64,000 nucleotides of DNA from Aselliscus stoliczkanus (taxonomy: Eukaryota; Chordata; Mammalia; Chiroptera; Hipposideridae). Below, in pieces: positions 60,130 through 64,000 of the stretch. The notes beneath the pieces are model-generated. The model did no database searches and had not been told where the DNA came from. It saw only the letters and a list, made by a program, of their open reading frames with translations. Every line of letters begins with the position of its first letter. The first letter of the stretch is position 1. The DNA lies in assembly GCA_033961575.1 (NCBI GenBank), contig CM066738.1:71285478-71349477 (forward strand), given 5' to 3'. The translations under genes and the position numbers were made by a program.

Positions 60130-60648
60130 GGGGCTGGCCAAGTGGCTCAGTTGGTTAACAGCTTGCCCAAGAGTGCGAACTCTGAGCAACAGGGCCACCG
60201 GTTCGATTCCCACATGGGCCAGTGGCAGCTGTGTCCCAAACTGAGCTGCTCTGAGCTGCCAACAGCTGTCAGGGTGGCTCAGCTGGTGAGAGCACGTGCT
60301 CCTAACAACAAGGTTGCCCGTTTGAATGGTGGGCTACGCCCACCCGCAACTAAAGACTGACTTGGCACCTTGAGCTGAGCTGCCACCAGGGTGGCTCAGG
60401 GGATAGAGCTTGCACTCTTAACATCAAGGCTGCTGGTTGACCTCCCACATGGGATGGTGGCTACGCCCACCCGCAACTAATTGAACACAGCACCTTGAGC
60501 CGAGCGGCGTGATTAGACTTGGAGCTGAGCTTGCTACGCTCTCCACAACTAAGACTGAAGGACAGCAACTTGGCTGTTCCCCTTCCTCAATTCCCCAACA
60601 CTGTTCCCCCTCCTCCAATTCCCCAATAAAATCTTAAAAAAAGAAAAA
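60130..60648 (+). mobile_element. Family-B trimeric SINE, fourth insertion at shared site
   Basis: Duplications AAGAAGTACAATCTG at 60115-60129 and 60649-60663. Three tRNA-like heads in tandem: AAGTGGCTCAGTTGGTTAAC (60140), GGGTGGCTCAGCTGGTGAGA (about 60272), GGGTGGCTCAGGGGATAGAG (about 60389). Then the CACAACTAAGACTGAAGGACAGC body and AATAAAATCTT. Confidence 0.92.
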
Positions 60649-60945
60649 AAGAAGTACAATCTGAATCCTAATTGACTGGCTCACTTTTCATTTCTTTAGG
60701 AACAGGGCTGAGTTAATGTAGAGGTTTTATCATATATATTTGTTATGATGCTCCACAAAAACTCTTAATGAAAAATTAAGAGGCAGGGGCTTTGCCTTCA
60801 TTTGTTAGAAATCTCTGGTCACAGAGTTATTAAAGCATAGAATTTCTAACTTAGAACTTTCCATACTTGAAAGCTTGAAAGTTAAAAATTTTCTCTCTTA
60901 TGTACAGTGGACCGAAAGTGGCAAGTATGTTAAAAATTACTTTCA

Positions 60946-62061
60946 GGTAAAATGGCGCAATAGACAGACGCTGTGCTAACTGCCTCCCAGGATCACACCT
61001 GGGAGGTGTGAATTACAAGCAAATTATACAGCATTCAACCCTGGAGGTCCCCGGAACACTGGAGGAACAGAACCACTAAACGAAGAAGTTAAAGAGGAGG
61101 CCACGTCAGGTCTGGTAGGACGGGCGGAGACGAGAGAGGGCGAGCCCCGTGAGGGAAGCCCCAGCCGTGGGAAGCTTGTCTGGTTGGGGGAGAGACCCTC
61201 CTGCCGCACCCTAAGCTCACCAGCCCAGGAGCTCCTTTGCCGGGAAGAGGAGTTCTAAGATATCCGGCAATAAATTAGTAAGGACTCTCTTTCCTCAGCT
61301 CGGTGAGGCTAAGAGCGGCTGGAGAATCAGTGGGGCCGGCGCCCGGGCTTGCTCGCCGGTGAGCACTTACCTGGTTCCTGGTGGAGGGAGTGGCTGTGTG
61401 AGCTGGGAGCCTGCGGGGACGGACTGAGCTGAGCACCTTTGGTGCAAAGGCTGGAGGTTTTTGGATTGTTGTTCCCGTGGTGCGGAGCTTGCACGCGAGT
61501 GGTGTAAGGAGGGCGCCATTTTGTCGGGCTTGGGCCCTCCCACGAAGGATCAGGTCCGAGACCTAATTGGTCTGGTGGAATTGGCGCAGAAGTACGTGTG
61601 TGCGTGCGCGCAAGCCTGCAGCCTTGGATCCCCACCCTCTGCCCGGCTTATACTGCGTTGCCAGGGAAACGCAGGGTGGTGCCCTCCGGCTTCTACGGCT
61701 GCTCACTGAGACCCGGGAGTGCGCGAGCCGCCTCGGATCCCCACCCTCCGCTCTGCTTGTGCTGTGTTGCCAGGGAAACGCCTAGTGGGAGTGATCCGAC
61801 TCCAACGGGCTGCTCACTGAGACGCGGGAGCACGCAAGCCGCCTTGGGTCTCTGCTTTCCACACTCCGCTTGCAGAGTTACCAGGCTGGTGATTGGTTGT
61901 CGGGCTGCTCGGCCTGATCTGTGAGCGCCTGATTGGGACAGGCTGAGACTGGGAGTTCTCCTGGGAGTGTTGGGCCGTGAGCTGTGTGCCTGCGTGATCC
62001 AGCCAGGGCTCTCCTGGTGATCTATCTAATACAACAAAGCAATCCCAGAGCGACAGCCAGA
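60946..62061 (+). promoter_or_regulatory. Half-L1 5'UTR / internal promoter region
   Basis: GC- and CpG-rich, unlike its surroundings. It begins GGTAAAATGGCGC, which contains a YY1-type core (AAAATGGCG) within the first 12 bases. Human L1 also has a YY1 site near its 5' end that fixes the transcription start. From about 61590 to 61900 the sequence is three tandem related units of about 109-111 bp. A 9-bp inverted repeat (CCTCCCAGG, loop 6) lies at 60983-61006. Promoter activity is inferred from position and family. Confidence 0.7.
61590..61905 (+). repeat. Three tandem ~110-bp monomers in the half-L1 5'UTR
   Basis: Each unit repeats a GCGCGAGCCGCCT-like lead, GGATCCCCACCCTC, a GTTGCCAGGGAAAC box, and CTGCTCACTGAGACGCGGG. 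The box sits at 61657-61670 and 61766-61779 (109 bp apart) with a decayed copy at 61877. The third unit is the most diverged. Confidence 0.75.
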
Positions 62062-62934
62062 ATGGGGAAACAAAGAAACATGTCACAAGTAAAAGATCAG
62101 AAGAAACCTCCAGAAATGGAACCAAATGAAACAGAGGGATCCAACCTTTCAGAGACACAGTTTAGAACATTGATGATAAGAATGTTTAAGGAACTTAGCG
62201 AGGACATAAAGAAGGATAGGGAAACCATAAAAAACAACCTGTTAGAACTAAAGAATACAATAACTGAAATGAAGAACACACTCGAAGGAATCACCAGTAG
62301 AGTAGATGAAGCAGAGGAGCGGATCAGCAATTTGGAAGATAAAATAGCAGAACTCACCCAGTTGGCACAGCAAAAAGACCAAAGAATAAAAAACAATGAA
62401 AATAGTTTAAGAGCCCTATGGGACAAGGTGATACGCAACCACCTTCGAATCATAGGGATACCAGAAGGAGAAGAGAAGAAGCAAGGGGTTGAAAATGTAT
62501 TTGAAAAAATAATGACTGAAAACTTCCCTACCCTGGTAAAGGAAATCAACATACATGCCCAGGAAGTGCAGAGGGTTCCAAACAAGCTGAACCCAAACAG
62601 GTCCACACCAAGACACATCATAGTGAAAATGGCAAAGGTTAAAGACAGAGACAGAATCCTAGAGGCTGCAAGAGAAAGACAGCAGGTTACATACAAAGGA
62701 ACTCCTGTTAGACTAACAGCTGACTTGTCTACAGAAACTCTGCAGGCCAGAAGGGAGTGGCAGGAGATACTCAAAGTGACACAAAATAAAGGCCTACAAC
62801 CAAGATTGCTCTACCCAGCACGGCTATCACTTAAAATTGAAGGAGAAATAAAGAGCTTCTCAGAAAAGAATAAGCTTAAGGAATTCATTACCACCAAGCC
62901 AGCATTGCAAGAAATGTTAAAAGGGCTTTTTTAA
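62062..62934 (+). CDS. L1 ORF1p, intact 290-residue RNA-binding protein
   Basis: Start chosen at the ATG opening MGKQRNMSQV, the usual L1 ORF1 position; the open frame extends 26 codons further upstream without family similarity. Domains: charged disordered N-terminus (1-30), long heptad coiled coil with many Leu/Ile and Glu/Lys (about 33-115, e.g. ITSRVDEAEERISNLEDKI), RRM-like domain (about 125-210, with LRIIGIPEGEEKK and STPRHIIVKM) and C-terminal domain (about 211-290, with YKGTPVRLTADLSTETLQAR). Somewhat shorter than the 338 residues of human ORF1p. The family forms trimers that coat L1 RNA as a nucleic-acid chaperone. No stop or frameshift is present. Expression is not shown by the sequence. 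Confidence 0.95.
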   Translation: MGKQRNMSQVKDQKKPPEMEPNETEGSNLSETQFRTLMIRMFKELSEDIKKDRETIKNNLLELKNTITEMKNTLEGITSRVDEAEERISNLEDKIAELTQLAQQKDQRIKNNENSLRALWDKVIRNHLRIIGIPEGEEKKQGVENVFEKIMTENFPTLVKEINIHAQEVQRVPNKLNPNRSTPRHIIVKMAKVKDRDRILEAARERQQVTYKGTPVRLTADLSTETLQARREWQEILKVTQNKGLQPRLLYPARLSLKIEGEIKSFSEKNKLKEFITTKPALQEMLKGLF

Positions 62935-63695
62935 ACAAAAGAAAGGGGTAAACAAGCTAACCCAGAGAGTAATTGAATAAGATTGAAGTCGTATCAAGCA
63001 GATATAAAGGAAAAACTGATGGTTGCTGGCTGGGAGGGAGTGGGGAAGAGGGAGAGGGGGAAGGTTTTGGACAGTGTATGTGGGACTACAATGTTGCCGC
63101 AGGGATATGGGGGCAGTTCTGGGAATGTAATTGATAATGTTGTGAAGAGACTCTTATGTTGTGAGAAATAAGTCAGTTGGAGAAGGACAGGTACCATGTG
63201 ATCTCACTTGTGTGTGGAGTCTGAAGAACTGAGTGAACGATCAAAGTAAACAGACTCATAGATGTAGAGGAAAAACTGAGGGTTGCTAGTTGGGAGGGGG
63301 GTGGGGATGGGGGAAAGGGGAAGGGATTAGACAGCATAAATAGACAACTACAATATTGCCACAGGGATATGAAACACAGTTCAGGGAATATAATAATGTT
63401 GTAAAAATTTTGTGGCATGTCAGATAGTCACATGTCTTGTTAGGGAGACCACTTCATGGATGGAGTAGAGGTTTGATCACTGTATTGTACACCTGAAGCT
63501 GATGTTGTATAGTATTGTATGCCAACTGCAACTGAATATGTGGGTGGTCACGGGATGTGGAGTATGCTGTGGAGGGGAGTCAGGGGAGTTGTGATGGATA
63601 TATATGATATGGGGGGGGAGTGGGGTGGCGAACTGGGGGAGGGGCGTTTTCACTTTGGGGGGTAAAGAGTATAACTATTGCATTGTGTTGTACAC
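62935..63695 (+). other. Half-L1 3'UTR with internal duplication
   Basis: The segment beginning GGAAAAACTGA at about 63010 (to 63160) and again at about 63272 (to 63415) is the same unit: GGTTGCT, G-rich run, GGGACTACAATGTTGCC or its variant, CAGGGATATG, TAATAATGTTGT. Between them (63165-63265) lies sequence matching the end of L1 ORF2 plus the first 3'UTR bases. G-rich runs at 63030-63064, 63290-63324 and 63609-63648 could form quadruplexes. Confidence 0.7.
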
Positions 63696-64000
63696 CGAAA
63701 ACTAATAAAATAAAAAATAATAATAAAAAAAAATTACTTTCAAAGTGTTTGTATTTAAACATGTAGCCTGGTAATACAAGAACTGGAGGATGATGTATTA
63801 AAGTCTCCAAGGAAATCACACCTGGTTCTGAGTCAGCAATAGTTTGAGAATCCATTAAAGAGTGCTGTGTTCTCGCTGTGCTACCAGATGAAACAGGTAA
63901 GAATGTTCTTTTAGAATCACATTTTGGAAATACAGAAACCCTTCAGCAAAGGACTTCAACATCTGCTAGAAAAATCACTTCAACATTCTGGGCTTGGCAA

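Larger units (their letters stand above)
60946..63728 (+). mobile_element. Complete half-L1 (ORF1-only, HAL1-like) retrotransposon
   Basis: A 2.8-kb element bounded by a 14-bp target duplication (AAAAATTACTTTCA at 60932-60945 and 63729-63742). Order: CpG-rich 5'UTR (60946-62061), intact ORF1 (62062-62934), 3'UTR (62935-about 63695), then an A-rich tail with AATAAA-type motifs. There is no endonuclease or reverse-transcriptase frame: ORF2 is missing apart from a short stretch matching its last codons near 63165-63200. The 3'UTR from about 63165 matches that of the truncated L1 at 50192-52319, so both belong to one L1 lineage and this one presumably moved using L1 machinery in trans. The uninterrupted ORF1 and near-perfect flanks suggest a fairly young insertion. 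'HAL1' is the known name for ORF1-only L1 derivatives; whether this one belongs to a named family I cannot tell. Confidence 0.93.
45936..64000 (-). other. TMEM241 upstream intron (incomplete)
   Basis: No coding exon found, so the 5' exons lie beyond the window. Rich in mobile elements, listed separately. Stretches without a supported feature: 45936-46315, 46780-47440, 47920-49150, 52340-53230, 54260-54690, 55540-55780, 56010-56605, 57660-58570, 60670-60930 and 63745-64000. Confidence 0.75.

Noticed and set aside
61984..62061. 26-codon upstream extension of ORF1 (MCLRDPARAL...)
   Set aside because: It lies in the 5'UTR with no L1 similarity; the family start fits the ATG at 62062.
62097..62774. 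225-codon minus-strand frame opposite half-L1 ORF1
   Set aside because: It is the antisense shadow of ORF1; composition (Ser/Leu/Phe) mirrors the Lys/Glu-rich sense frame.
1..64000. tRNA genes (many GTGGCTCAG...GGTTCGATTCC-like boxes)
   Set aside because: All lie in SINE heads, lack a full cloverleaf and are followed by SINE bodies.

Overview
This is vertebrate, specifically placental-mammal, nuclear DNA. There are no bacterial genes or operons. It holds short exons with AG/GT splice borders, large introns, old mammalian repeats (MIR, L2, MaLR-like LTRs, old L1) and younger lineage-specific SINEs and L1s. The tRNA-headed SINEs starting GGCCGGCC, with tails of repeated CCCCAATTCCCC blocks and AATAAA, look to me like those of rhinolophoid/yinpterochiropteran bats. 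That placement is recall-based and less certain than 'mammal'.

One gene dominates: TMEM241, on the minus strand. Ten consecutive internal coding exons lie between 45935 and 7453 (82, 78, 26, 52, 49, 46, 36, 35, 70 and 94 bp). Joined, they give one leading base plus 189 intact codons with no stop, and every intron has GT...AG borders. The 5' exons lie beyond 64000 and the 3' exons below position 1. TMEM241 is a multi-pass membrane protein of the nucleotide-sugar transporter type.

Region by region (plus coordinates). 1-7452 is downstream intron, filled by an old antisense L1 (488-6545) broken up by five SINEs. 7453-45935 is the exon/intron body, with MIRs, L2s, L1 3' ends, seven long SINEs, a deleted mariner (31891-32476) and a hairpin MITE (24959-25037). 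45936-64000 is upstream intron with a second hairpin MITE, a 5'-truncated L1 (50192-52319), a second deleted mariner (56610-57185), a serial-insertion site where four retroelements landed on one target (59361-60663), and a complete ORF1-only half-L1 (60946-63728) with 14-bp target duplications.

The most interesting items are the intact half-L1 with a monomeric, CpG-rich 5'UTR and a rebuilt 3'UTR; the serial SINE insertion site; two mariners sharing one internal deletion; two palindromic hairpin MITEs inside TMEM241 introns; a TATA-box plus signal-peptide reading frame in an intron (19623-19379, minus); and a strand skew of SINEs that carry AATAAA.
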